Assembly (NCBI RefSeq): GCF_010500925.1
Contig: NZ_QVMG01000004.1
Location: 62,001-126,000 of the forward strand
Length of the DNA stretch: 64,000 nucleotides
Reading direction: 5' to 3'
Origin: Parabacteroides sp. 52
GTDB taxonomy: Bacteria; Bacteroidota; Bacteroidia; Bacteroidales; Tannerellaceae
A program made the position numbers and the translations under genes. Under the pieces are notes generated by a model that was not told where the DNA came from, did not search any database, and saw only the letters and a program-made list of their open reading frames with translations. Position 1 is the first letter of the stretch. Each line of letters begins with the position of its first letter. Of the stretch, positions 1-7,347 are shown in pieces.

Positions 1-1
1 T

Positions 2-304
2 GAGAACGATAAATGGGTGGTTGCCAATTACAAAGAAACCCAAACAGCGCATATCCGTGAAGGTCTGACAGTAGATATTGAAGTAGATGCGATCCCCAAT
101 GTTGTTTTCAAGGGAGTGGTAAAGTCAATATCACAGGCTACGGGTTCAAGCTTTTCATTGATGCCGCAGGATAATTCTGCCGGGAATTTTGTGAAAATAG
201 AACAACGGATACCCATCCATATCGAGTTTTCGAAAGAAAATGATGCGAATGATATGGCGCGTCTTCGTGCAGGTATGAATGCAGAGTGCATTGTAAATTA
301 TTGA
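2..304 (+). CDS. HlyD/EmrA-family membrane fusion protein, C-terminal part
   Basis: This is the last 100 codons of a periplasmic adaptor subunit; the reading frame is open to the left edge, so the start is outside the window. The visible residues (VVANYKETQ, then a beta-rich stretch with GVVKSISQATGSSFSL and IPIHIEF, ending LRAGMNAECIV) match the C-terminal beta-barrel of EmrA-like HlyD proteins, which link an inner-membrane exporter to an outer-membrane channel. The stop lies 3 bases before the start of the following exporter gene, so the two are almost certainly one operon and one pump. The substrate cannot be read from the sequence. Confidence 0.85.
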   Translation, partial: ENDKWVVANYKETQTAHIREGLTVDIEVDAIPNVVFKGVVKSISQATGSSFSLMPQDNSAGNFVKIEQRIPIHIEFSKENDANDMARLRAGMNAECIVNY

Positions 305-307
305 TCT

Positions 308-1909
308 ATGCATCATAACGGACCTTTTTCTATACCTTCTATCAGGAATTTTGTTCCCGAAAAGATAAAGCCTTGGGTTATTGTTCTCTTTGTTATCATT
401 TTTCAGCTATCTTCTGGTGGGATATACTTGGCTGCAGTCAGCGAGATGGTAGGCTCTATGGCCCTGATGCAAGAGGATGTAATGATGATAGGTTATGCCT
501 CTATGGTGGGTATGGCTCTTACATTTACCATCATGTTCAGGTTGAAATTCCGGTTTTGTTCCAGAACATCGTTGATAACATGCGCTGTCGCCCTTATTAT
601 GAGTAATCTGATATGTATGTCTGTAAACAGTATTCCTCTGCTTGTTGCTGTATCATTTATTGCCGGCATTTTCAGAATGTGGGCGACCTTTGAATGCAAT
701 TCGACTATTCAGCTTTGGATTACTCCGAAGCGTGATCTGTCGGTATTCTTTTGTTTTATTTATTTGTTGGTGCAAGGTTGCATTCAATTATCGGGACTGA
801 TAACTATCTATATAGCTTTTCTTTCTAAATGGCAATATATGCATTGGTTGGTTATCGGATTGCTGGGTGGAGTTATCCTGTTGACACATATGCTCTTCCG
901 TAATTATCGCTCGATGAAAAAACTACCTTTGTATGGTATTGATTGGTTGGGGGCATTATTATGGGGGTTGACCGTGTTGAGTATCATCTTCATCTGTAAT
1001 TATGGCGAACATTACGATTGGTTTCAGTCGATATATATAAGGATGGCAGCAGTTGCAGCCGTTATTATGCTTTTACTTAACTTGTGGCGTGCAAGTTTTA
1101 TTCGACATCCTTTTATTGAACTGAAAACATGGCGTTACCCAATGGTTTATACAACTTTTATTCTTTTTGTGGTAATTGATATACTACTTGCTCCTTCACA
1201 TTTGTTGGAACATATTTATATAGAAACAATATTGGGTTATGATTCCCTACATATTATATCTCTCAATTGGATCGTACTTCTGGGGATAGTAGTAGGGGCT
1301 CTTTTTACCTACCTGACTTTTGCCCGCCGTAAGTGGCGATATAAGACGATGACGGCCATTGCTTTTTCTGCTATAATAGTGTCACTCGCTATATTCTATT
1401 TTACTATCGACTATAACCAATCTAAAACATCGTTGATATTGCCGATATTTTTAAGAGGTTTTGGTTATGTTATTATAGCCATCACTTTTCTTACTGCATT
1501 GTCACGTGTACCATTTCAGAATTTTTTTCAGGCAATTACTATCCAGTTGTTTATCAGTGCTTGTATTGGAAGTGTATTAGGTACGGCTATTTTAGGGCAT
1601 ATATTTAAAGTATTGATAAAGAAAAATGGGATGTTGCTGAGTGCAAATATTGACAACGTGAATGCCATTGCTACAAATCTTTCATTGGGCAAGCTTTATG
1701 GTACGGTGCAGTTGCAGGCGCTGATGGTGTCGACGAAAGAATTGTATGGCTGGCTCGTTCTGTTAGGTTTATTTTGTCTGTTACTCTTTATGGTAAGAGA
1801 AAGTACAATACGCCCCAAAGCATCCATTCATCCGACCTACCGGACTATCAGACGGTTTGTGAAACATCAGTTAAGAATGGAAAAGAAGAAGGAGGAGGAT
1901 GTTCTCTAA
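308..1909 (+). CDS. MFS transporter, EmrB/DHA2-like
   Basis: A 533-residue, very hydrophobic protein with about 14 predicted membrane segments, the size and layout of DHA2-type major facilitator exporters (EmrB, QacA). It begins 3 bases after the stop of the HlyD/EmrA-type adaptor, so together they would form a proton-driven tripartite drug or fatty-acid export pump with a TolC-like channel. The C-terminal tail is short, basic and cytoplasmic. Some Bacteroidetes EmrB-like proteins lack crisp drug:H+ antiporter motifs, and I do not see a strong motif A here, so the substrate is unknown. No terminator is obvious on this strand after the gene. Confidence 0.8.
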   Translation: MHHNGPFSIPSIRNFVPEKIKPWVIVLFVIIFQLSSGGIYLAAVSEMVGSMALMQEDVMMIGYASMVGMALTFTIMFRLKFRFCSRTSLITCAVALIMSNLICMSVNSIPLLVAVSFIAGIFRMWATFECNSTIQLWITPKRDLSVFFCFIYLLVQGCIQLSGLITIYIAFLSKWQYMHWLVIGLLGGVILLTHMLFRNYRSMKKLPLYGIDWLGALLWGLTVLSIIFICNYGEHYDWFQSIYIRMAAVAAVIMLLLNLWRASFIRHPFIELKTWRYPMVYTTFILFVVIDILLAPSHLLEHIYIETILGYDSLHIISLNWIVLLGIVVGALFTYLTFARRKWRYKTMTAIAFSAIIVSLAIFYFTIDYNQSKTSLILPIFLRGFGYVIIAITFLTALSRVPFQNFFQAITIQLFISACIGSVLGTAILGHIFKVLIKKNGMLLSANIDNVNAIATNLSLGKLYGTVQLQALMVSTKELYGWLVLLGLFCLLLFMVRESTIRPKASIHPTYRTIRRFVKHQLRMEKKKEEDVL

Positions 1910-1934
1910 TATCACAGGAAAAGGATAAAACAAA

Positions 1935-1968
1935 AACGCCAGCAGCTTGATAGTAAGCTACTGGCGTT
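1935..1968 (-). terminator. Intrinsic terminator of the tRNA unit
   Basis: Stem AACGCCAG..CTGGCGTT with an internal mismatch and a GATAGT-type loop. Read on the minus strand it is followed at once by TTTTGTTTTA. It begins 7 bases past the 3' end of tRNA-Leu, so it ends the two-tRNA transcript. Confidence 0.85.
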
Positions 1969-1974
1969 GAGATA

Positions 1975-2062
1975 TGGTACTCGAAGGGGGACTTGAACCC
2001 CCACGACTGCAATAGTCAAAGGATTTTAAGTCCTTCGTGTCTACCAATTCCACCATTCGAGC
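1975..2062 (-). tRNA. tRNA-Leu (anticodon TAA)
   Basis: Read on the minus strand it starts GCTCGAATGGTGGAATTGG, has anticodon stem-loop GGACTTAAAATCC (anticodon TAA), a long class II variable arm, a T arm GGGGGTTCAAGTCCCCC, and ends with an encoded CCA. Its 88-base length and variable arm fit leucine. The first acceptor pair appears as G-T, which is unusual. It lies 19 bases downstream of tRNA-Gly in the same transcript. Confidence 0.95.
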
Positions 2063-2081
2063 ATCCCTTCTCTTAGAGATG

Positions 2082-2154
2082 AGCGAAAGACGGGATTCGA
2101 ACCCGCGACCCTAACCTTGGCAAGGTTATGCTCTACCAACTGAGCTACTTTCGC
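2082..2154 (-). tRNA. tRNA-Gly (anticodon GCC)
   Basis: Read on the minus strand: acceptor GCGAAAG, D arm AGCTCAGTTGGTAGAGC, anticodon stem-loop CCTTGCCAAGG (anticodon GCC), T arm GCGGGTTCGAACCCGT, acceptor CTTTCGC and discriminator T. The 3' CCA is not encoded. It is the first gene of the two-tRNA unit. Confidence 0.95.
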
Positions 2155-2165
2155 GTTTGCGTGTG

Positions 2166-2196
2166 CAAAGGTAGATAAATCTTTTATTTGTGCAAA
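2166..2196 (-). promoter_or_regulatory. Bacteroidetes-type promoter of the tRNA-Gly/tRNA-Leu unit
   Basis: On the minus strand there is TTTG (2196-2193), 19 bases, then TACCTTTG (2173-2166). This is an exact match to the Bacteroidetes -33 TTTG / -7 TAnnTTTG consensus. The expected start of transcription is a few bases before the tRNA-Gly 5' end. Confidence 0.85.
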
Positions 2197-2218
2197 TATT
2201 AGACGAAAAAAATATTCG

Positions 2219-2659
2219 TTAGTAAAAGACGACAAATTCTTTCTCGTTTTTATAAGAGATGTTCAGTTTCCGCAAGCGGTATTGGGAAACGCCTTCTAAG
2301 GGATTTCCAAATCCATTCCCGGTTTCGTATATGGTTTTGCATTGGGGGCATATGGCTGTGCCGGCATCTGTCGGTTCCACCTTTATGCTTCTTTGTGCTT
2401 CATGGGGGCAACATAAGTCATAGGCATAATGTTGTTGCCCATCAAAACCGCAAACAACGAATATGCCGGAGTATCCCGTTGTCTCTTTGTCTAATCTGGC
2501 TTGGGTGAATATCTTGTAATTGGTCGCACCAATCAAGTCGCTATCCCATGTCCGTAAGTCTATGTTAAAGTAAACAGGCGCATAAGGCAGAGGATCTTCT
2601 ATTGTTTTACTACAGGAAAGAAGAATGCCTATAATTAAAAGAAATAAGAAACGTTTCAT
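2219..2659 (-). CDS. Small lipoprotein with Rieske-like [2Fe-2S] motif
   Basis: A 146-residue protein with a lipoprotein signal (LLSC, Cys16), so it is probably anchored in the outer or inner membrane. The body has the Rieske pattern: CPH at 84-86 and CPQC at 104-107, with 17 residues between, followed by Y-x-T-G-N-G-G-P-L-G-Y-L as in Rieske folds. Canonical Rieske centres use C-x-H and C-x-x-H. Here the last ligand position is Cys107, which gives a possible three-Cys/one-His set. It starts 2 bases after argH ends, so it is the last gene of that operon, although a link to arginine synthesis is not evident. Its redox partner is unknown. Confidence 0.7.
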   Translation of the reverse strand: MKRFLFLLIIGILLSCSKTIEDPLPYAPVYFNIDLRTWDSDLIGATNYKIFTQARLDKETTGYSGIFVVCGFDGQQHYAYDLCCPHEAQRSIKVEPTDAGTAICPQCKTIYETGNGFGNPLEGVSQYRLRKLNISYKNEKEFVVFY

Positions 2660-2660
2660 A

Positions 2661-3995
2661 TCAATCGTGAATCAATTTTTCTTCTGCTTTGTTGACCTGT
2701 TCAAAAGCGAACCCGTCAATCACTTCTTGCATCAGGAGGGTGATAGACGCATTTTGTAGATTGCCTATGCTGCCCTCGTGTGTATGATTAACGGTTTTAT
2801 TCGGTGAAAAATTGCCTGCTTCGATAGATAATCCGACCTCTTTGTAGGCATCCCGGAAAGGAACACCATGCAAGACCAGTCTGTTGACCTCCTCGACGCT
2901 GAAGAGCAGGGCATATTTGTCATCATCCAGAATATGTTCGTTTACCTGCATTTCCTGCATCATGAAGCTGACCATTTGCAAACACTCCTTTAATTCGTCG
3001 AATGCGGGGAGGAACACTTCTTTTATGATCTGTAAGTCTCTGAAATAACCGGAAGGCAGATTGTTTACGATCAAAGTGATTTGTTGAGGAAGGCCTTGTA
3101 TTTTATTGCATTTAGCCCGTGTAAGCTCAAACACATCCGGATTCTTTTTATGTGGCATGATGCTGGAACCGGTAGTGAATTGATCAGGCAGTTTGATGAA
3201 CCCGAAGTTCTGGCTGTTAAACAAACAAGCGTCGTAAGCCAGTTTGGATAAGGTCGCTGCGATTCCGGCCATAGCGAATGCCACGGTACGTTCCATCTTG
3301 CCTCGTCCCATTTGTGCATAAACGACGTTGTAATTCATTGAGTCAAAGCCAAGCAAGTCGGTTGTCATCTGTCGGTTTAACGGGAAAGAAGAGCCGTATC
3401 CGGCCGCCGATCCCAAAGGATTCCGGTTGCATATTTTATAGGCCGCCTGCATGAGTTGCAGGTCGTCGGCAAGGCTTTCCGCGTAGGCGCCAAACCAGAG
3501 ACCGAAGGAGGAGGGCATGGCCACTTGAAGATGCGTATATCCCGGCATCAACACCTCTTTGTATCGGTTACTTTGTGTGATTAAGACATCGAAAAGGGCA
3601 GAGACGAGTTGGGTTAATTCCTGTATCTGAGCCCGTGTGAACAGTTTGAGGTCCAGCAATACCTGGTCGTTACGCGAGCGTCCACTGTGGATCTTTTTGC
3701 CGACATCCCCCAGCTTGCGGGTGAGCATTAGTTCTACTTGGGAGTGCACATCTTCCACGCCTTCTTCAATAATGAATTCGCCTTTATCGGCAAGGGCGTA
3801 TATCGTCTTCAGTTCGGCCAGTAAAAGAGAGAGTTCTTCTCGGGTAAGCAATCCGATATTTTCCAGCATGGTGATATGCGCCATCGATCCCAAGACATCG
3901 TATTTTGCCAGATAAAGATCCATTTCCCTGTCTTTCCCGACAGTAAATGTCTCTACGGCATGATCAACCTGTGTATTCTTTTCCCAAAGCTTCAT
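2661..3995 (-). CDS. argH: Argininosuccinate lyase
   Basis: Cleaves argininosuccinate to arginine and fumarate, the last step of arginine synthesis; a cytosolic homotetramer of the fumarase/aspartase superfamily. The 444-residue length is normal. Visible signatures are SRNDQ at about 106-111, GYTHLQ at 152-157 and the superfamily loop GSSIMPHKKNPD at 276-287 that carries the catalytic serine. It lies in a minus-strand run after pyrE and an SRPBCC gene, 61 bases behind the latter. Four tandem heptamers sit in that gap, close to the start codon. The Rieske-like lipoprotein follows 1 base later. Confidence 0.96.
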   Translation of the reverse strand: MKLWEKNTQVDHAVETFTVGKDREMDLYLAKYDVLGSMAHITMLENIGLLTREELSLLLAELKTIYALADKGEFIIEEGVEDVHSQVELMLTRKLGDVGKKIHSGRSRNDQVLLDLKLFTRAQIQELTQLVSALFDVLITQSNRYKEVLMPGYTHLQVAMPSSFGLWFGAYAESLADDLQLMQAAYKICNRNPLGSAAGYGSSFPLNRQMTTDLLGFDSMNYNVVYAQMGRGKMERTVAFAMAGIAATLSKLAYDACLFNSQNFGFIKLPDQFTTGSSIMPHKKNPDVFELTRAKCNKIQGLPQQITLIVNNLPSGYFRDLQIIKEVFLPAFDELKECLQMVSFMMQEMQVNEHILDDDKYALLFSVEEVNRLVLHGVPFRDAYKEVGLSIEAGNFSPNKTVNHTHEGSIGNLQNASITLLMQEVIDGFAFEQVNKAEEKLIHD

Positions 3996-4000
3996 GTAAA

Positions 4001-4028
4001 TAACGATTAACGATTAATGATAAACGAT
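4001..4028. repeat. Tandem heptamer repeat before argH
   Basis: Four abutting 7-base units on the plus strand: TAACGAT, TAACGAT, TAATGAT, AAACGAT. They occupy the leader just 5' of the argH start codon (argH runs on the minus strand). A similar heptamer array lies between prmC and ribD. Confidence 0.8.
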
Positions 4029-4056
4029 TCATAGAGGAAGGAGGTAGTTCTCCATT

Positions 4057-4467
4057 CTAATAAGGTAAGTTTGCCAGAACCTCCGCTATTTTGTCGATTC
4101 CGTCTTGCAGCGGTTTGGATATCATAGGTTTAATAAAAACAGGGATATCGGCACGGGTTGTTATTTTTAGGCGGGTGTCATTCTCTTCCACCTGTTTTAG
4201 CTGTACCCAAAGGAATAGGGGTACAGGTGAATTGGTTGTCGCGAATTTTATCGTTTTATTAGGTTCCCGTTCGACAATCTGGAACGTTATTTTGCCCACA
4301 GGGTCCACAGTGAAGCTGCAAGAGTCACTGTCGAATTCAAAGTCTTTGATTTTATCCTGTGGTATACGGTCCTTCAGCTTTTCCAGATTGGAGAGGTCGG
4401 ACAATATAGCAAATATACGTTCGTCATTATGAGGAATAGATTTTATTCCACTTACAAATTCAGTCAT
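4057..4467 (-). CDS. SRPBCC-fold protein (START/polyketide-cyclase-like)
   Basis: A 136-residue cytosolic protein without signal peptide. It begins FVSGIKSIPHNDERIFAILSD-like and continues with alternating beta strands and a long C-terminal helix (MISKPLQDGIDKIAEVLANLPY), the usual SRPBCC helix-grip pattern of small ligand-binding proteins. I see no catalytic signature, so its ligand is unknown. It sits between pyrE (18 bases upstream) and argH in the same direction, which suggests co-transcription. Bacteroidetes often keep such a protein beside pyrE, but I infer no pyrimidine role from that alone. Confidence 0.75.
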   Translation of the reverse strand: MTEFVSGIKSIPHNDERIFAILSDLSNLEKLKDRIPQDKIKDFEFDSDSCSFTVDPVGKITFQIVEREPNKTIKFATTNSPVPLFLWVQLKQVEENDTRLKITTRADIPVFIKPMISKPLQDGIDKIAEVLANLPY

Positions 4468-4485
4468 TCAGATCTCCTTCTATTA

Positions 4486-5118
4486 TCAGGGTTTCCAGTT
4501 TGCCGGGTCTTTCCGCCATTCTTGTAAGGTGGCAATTTCCGATTCGTCGATATAGTCGGTACGTACCGCTTCTTCGAGCACTGCATCGTAATTACTCAGA
4601 GTAGTCAGCGTGACTTTGGCTTCTTTGAATTGTTTTTCTGACACCGGGAATCCATGGGTGAAGATAGCCACCATGCCTACCACGTCACAACCGAAGTTGC
4701 GCACAGCTTCAACAGCTTTCAAGCTACTTCCGCCGGTAGACACTAAGTCTTCAATAACGACTACTTTAGAACCCGGTTTCAATTCCCCTTCAATGAGGTT
4801 TTCCAAACCATGATCTTTGGGAGTTGCACGGATATACACAAAAGGTAATCCCAACAGGTCGGCAACCAAGGCTCCTTGTGCAATCGCACCGGTAGCGACA
4901 CCTGCAATAGCATCTGCATTTTCATACTTTTCGCTGATAATGCGAGCTAATTCCAACTTAATGAAAGTGCGTACGTCCGGATAAGAAAGCGTCTTTCTGT
5001 TATCACAGTAAATCGGTGATTTCCAGCCGGAGGCCCAGGTGAAAGGATTGGCCGGTTGTAGCTTAACGGCTTTAATCTTTAATAATTTCTCTGCTACTAA
5101 TCTTTCCAGTGTTTTCAT
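4486..5118 (-). CDS. pyrE: Orotate phosphoribosyltransferase
   Basis: Transfers ribose phosphate from PRPP to orotate to give OMP in de novo pyrimidine synthesis. The 210-residue length is typical. The PRPP-binding loop VVVIEDLVSTGGSS is at about residues 119-132, and a flexible-loop/substrate region with YIRATPKDHG-like sequence lies before it. The start ATG at 5118 follows a leader with a TACTTTTG -7 element. It heads a likely operon with the SRPBCC gene, argH and the Rieske-like lipoprotein. Confidence 0.96.
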   Translation of the reverse strand: MKTLERLVAEKLLKIKAVKLQPANPFTWASGWKSPIYCDNRKTLSYPDVRTFIKLELARIISEKYENADAIAGVATGAIAQGALVADLLGLPFVYIRATPKDHGLENLIEGELKPGSKVVVIEDLVSTGGSSLKAVEAVRNFGCDVVGMVAIFTHGFPVSEKQFKEAKVTLTTLSNYDAVLEEAVRTDYIDESEIATLQEWRKDPANWKP

Positions 5119-5150
5119 ACAGTTGTAAATATATATAATGTATCAGTGTG

Positions 5151-5158
5151 CAAAAGTA
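5151..5158 (-). promoter_or_regulatory. Candidate -7 element for pyrE
   Basis: TACTTTTG on the minus strand, 33 bases before the pyrE start; it matches TAnnTTTG. No clear TTG is seen at the -33 spacing, so this is a partial promoter match. Confidence 0.5.
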
Positions 5159-5231
5159 GTCAAAGTCGTTGATATAACTCTATATATTGATTGTTATTTT
5201 TTTAGAAACTGTTTTGAATTTTATTCTCTAT

Positions 5232-5930
5232 TTATAGATGTGCTATGGATAAGGTGAAGAAGCTGATTCGACAGTCTGCCACCTGAGATAGGGTGTCTAT
5301 GCAGGCACCGGCGGTTGAACCGCTCGTGATAACGTCGTCTACTAAAAGTATATGTTTTCCTCTTAATTCTTCTTCTTTTGTGAGGGTGAAGATATCTTTA
5401 ACGTTTAACCATCTGTTGTATCCTGTCTGTGTGGTCTGACTTTCTGTATGTATATTCCGTTTTACGGCTTGGGTATGGAGGGGTATTTTCAGTATGTCGC
5501 TAAGTCCCCGGGCGATCCATTCGGATTGGTTGTATCCTCTTTTCCTTTGTTTGCGTGGATGGAGGGGGATTGGCAGGATCAGATCGGCCTGGCAGATCGG
5601 ATGTCCGGCTTCTTTTAATTCCTGTGCCGCTTGCCTGCCTAATAAGTATCCCAATTCTTTGTTGTTGTCATATTTTAATGCATGAATGAGCCGTTGCACC
5701 TGGCTTCCTTTTTCGTAATACAGGAAGGCGGTTGCGCATACTAGTTTCTCCCGGTCGATCAAGAGTTGTTCTACCGGGTTGGGTGTCTCTTTGTAAAAGC
5801 CGGTATGAGGCAGATGGCATAAGCAGTATAGGCAGAGTTGCTCTTCGCCTTCCATCAATCGTTCATTGCATAGTTTACAAAGGTTTGGGTAAAAGAGATG
5901 AACCAGGTCATTCCCTATATTCTTCTTCAT
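5232..5930 (-). CDS. ComF-family phosphoribosyltransferase-like protein
   Basis: A 232-residue protein with an N-terminal zinc-binding region (CKLC at 18-21 and a second CLYC pair about 15 residues on) and a C-terminal phosphoribosyltransferase fold ending in the PRPP loop ILLVDDVITSGST. This is the ComF/GntX family; ComF takes part in DNA uptake in competent bacteria, but most Bacteroidetes homologues are untested. Its start overlaps the end of recX by 23 bases, so the two are translationally linked. prmC lies upstream in the same run. Assignment to the family is firm; a role in transformation is not. Confidence 0.88.
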   Translation of the reverse strand: MKKNIGNDLVHLFYPNLCKLCNERLMEGEEQLCLYCLCHLPHTGFYKETPNPVEQLLIDREKLVCATAFLYYEKGSQVQRLIHALKYDNNKELGYLLGRQAAQELKEAGHPICQADLILPIPLHPRKQRKRGYNQSEWIARGLSDILKIPLHTQAVKRNIHTESQTTQTGYNRWLNVKDIFTLTKEEELRGKHILLVDDVITSGSTAGACIDTLSQVADCRISFFTLSIAHL

Positions 5931-6399
5931 CGCCGTCTATATTGAGTTGCTTCAGGCATTGGTTTATATCTTTGTTTTCAAATCCTCTTCCGGCAGCGAA
6001 GCGGAGGAGTTTGTAATAGGTTTCCCGTTGGTCTTTGCCCCGGATTGTTTTCTTTTTTTCTTTGAGCAGGGTCGACAGGGTAGAAAGATATGCATCCTCT
6101 TTGATGGCTGCAAGTGCTTCGGTGATATGGGTTTCTTGTATATGCTTTTTACGAAGCTCGTATCCTATTTTGATCTTTCCCCATTTGTTGAAACGCAGTT
6201 TGTCGTTGACGAAGCTGCGGCAAAAGCGCGATTCGTCGATAAACTTTTCTTGCAACAGCCGGGCGATGATTTTCTCTTCCGCCTCCCGGTTCAGTCCGGC
6301 AGCGCGTATTTTTTGCGCCACATCCCATATGCATCGTTCGGCAGCCGAGCAGTAGGCTGCTACCCGGTGTAAGATTTCCGTTTCGGTTCGTTCCTTCAT
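5908..6399 (-). CDS. recX: RecX-family regulatory protein
   Basis: A 163-residue, helix-rich protein with the three-repeat RecX layout: the sequences AAYCSAAERCIWDVAQKI, FVNDKLRFNKWGKIKI and LRKKHIQETHI are typical of repeats 1 and 2. RecX binds RecA filaments and limits their activity. It is 3 bases downstream of prmC and overlaps comF, which gives a prmC-recX-comF run. recA is not in the window. Confidence 0.88.
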   Translation of the reverse strand: MKERTETEILHRVAAYCSAAERCIWDVAQKIRAAGLNREAEEKIIARLLQEKFIDESRFCRSFVNDKLRFNKWGKIKIGYELRKKHIQETHITEALAAIKEDAYLSTLSTLLKEKKKTIRGKDQRETYYKLLRFAAGRGFENKDINQCLKQLNIDGDEEEYRE

Positions 6400-6402
6400 A
6401 GC

Positions 6403-7278
6403 TTATGTATGTTTCAGTCTTTGTTCGGGTCGTATGGCTTTTAGGATACGATCTTTCCCGGATAGATCCTTTATCCGTTCGATCGATTCATACCCTTCCT
6501 GTTCCATGAGTTCGACCATTTCTTTCCCGCATTGGGCATTGATCTCGAAATAGATGTATCCCCCCGGTTGGAGCCTTTCTTTTCCCATTTGGGCAATATG
6601 GCGGTAATAAATCAAAGGGTCGTCATCTTTTACGAATAAGGCCAGGTGAGGTTCGTGCAATAAGACATTTTTCTCCATCGCTTTTTTCTCTTTTTCCATC
6701 ACGTAAGGAGGATTGCTCACGATAAGGTCGAAAAGGGCTGGTTGGAGTTGGGCGCGGTCTTGGGCAGACAAGATGTCGGTGAGGAAGAAAGAAGCGTTTT
6801 CCGCTTTTAATAAACGGGCGTTCTCCCGTGCCGTTTCCAGGGCTTTGTCCGAGATGTCAATGCCGATGATTTCTGCGTTGGGCATGCCTTTGGCCAGGGA
6901 GATGGCGATACAGCCACTGCCGGTGCCGATGTCCAATACCGTTTTTTTCTCTCCATTGTCGTCGCAGAGGATATGTTCGACCAGTTCTTCTGTTTCCGGG
7001 CGCGGGATAAGCGTCGCCGGGTTTACCAGGAAATAGGCATCATAGAAATAGGCTTTCCCTATTATATATTGGATAGGCTCCGCCTGGCGAAGCCGGTCGA
7101 TGATCTCCGTAATGCGCTTGTTCTCATTGTCGGATAATTCTCTATCTTTGTCGGAAAGAAGTTTGTATGGAGGAATGTGGCAGACTTCTTCCATGATCAG
7201 ACGGGTGAAACTGCGGATCTCCCCCGCGGGGTAGAGGCCTTCTAGAGAAGATTGTATGTATGCGAGGGCTTGCGTCAT
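6403..7278 (-). CDS. prmC: Peptide chain release factor glutamine methyltransferase
   Basis: Methylates the GGQ glutamine of release factors RF1/RF2 with S-adenosylmethionine. The SAM site VLDIGTGSGCIAISLA and the catalytic NPPYV motif are both present, and an N-terminal helical domain precedes them. The frame is open to 7317, but the start at 7278 (MTQALAYIQ) is preferred: a full promoter at 7324-7295 would start transcription near 7290, after the longer candidates begin. The leader would then be very short. It is first in the prmC-recX-comF run and divergent from ribD. Confidence 0.92.
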   Translation of the reverse strand: MTQALAYIQSSLEGLYPAGEIRSFTRLIMEEVCHIPPYKLLSDKDRELSDNENKRITEIIDRLRQAEPIQYIIGKAYFYDAYFLVNPATLIPRPETEELVEHILCDDNGEKKTVLDIGTGSGCIAISLAKGMPNAEIIGIDISDKALETARENARLLKAENASFFLTDILSAQDRAQLQPALFDLIVSNPPYVMEKEKKAMEKNVLLHEPHLALFVKDDDPLIYYRHIAQMGKERLQPGGYIYFEINAQCGKEMVELMEQEGYESIERIKDLSGKDRILKAIRPEQRLKHT

Positions 7279-7294
7279 ATTCCCGGTTTGCATG

Positions 7295-7324
7295 CAAAAG
7301 TAACAAACAATTAACAATTAGCAA
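7295..7324 (-). promoter_or_regulatory. Bacteroidetes-type promoter of prmC
   Basis: Minus strand: TTG (7324-7322), 19 bases, TACTTTTG (7302-7295). The spacing and -7 box are consensus. It decides the prmC start at 7278. Confidence 0.8.
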
Positions 7325-7333
7325 TTGGCATTT
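7306..7333. repeat. Tandem heptamer repeat between prmC and ribD
   Basis: Four abutting 7-base units on the plus strand: AACAATT, AACAATT, AGCAATT, GGCATTT. The array overlaps the -33 region of the prmC promoter and the 5' leader of ribD. It is related in form to the heptamers before argH. Confidence 0.75.
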
Positions 7334-7347
7334 AAGAATTAGTTGAT

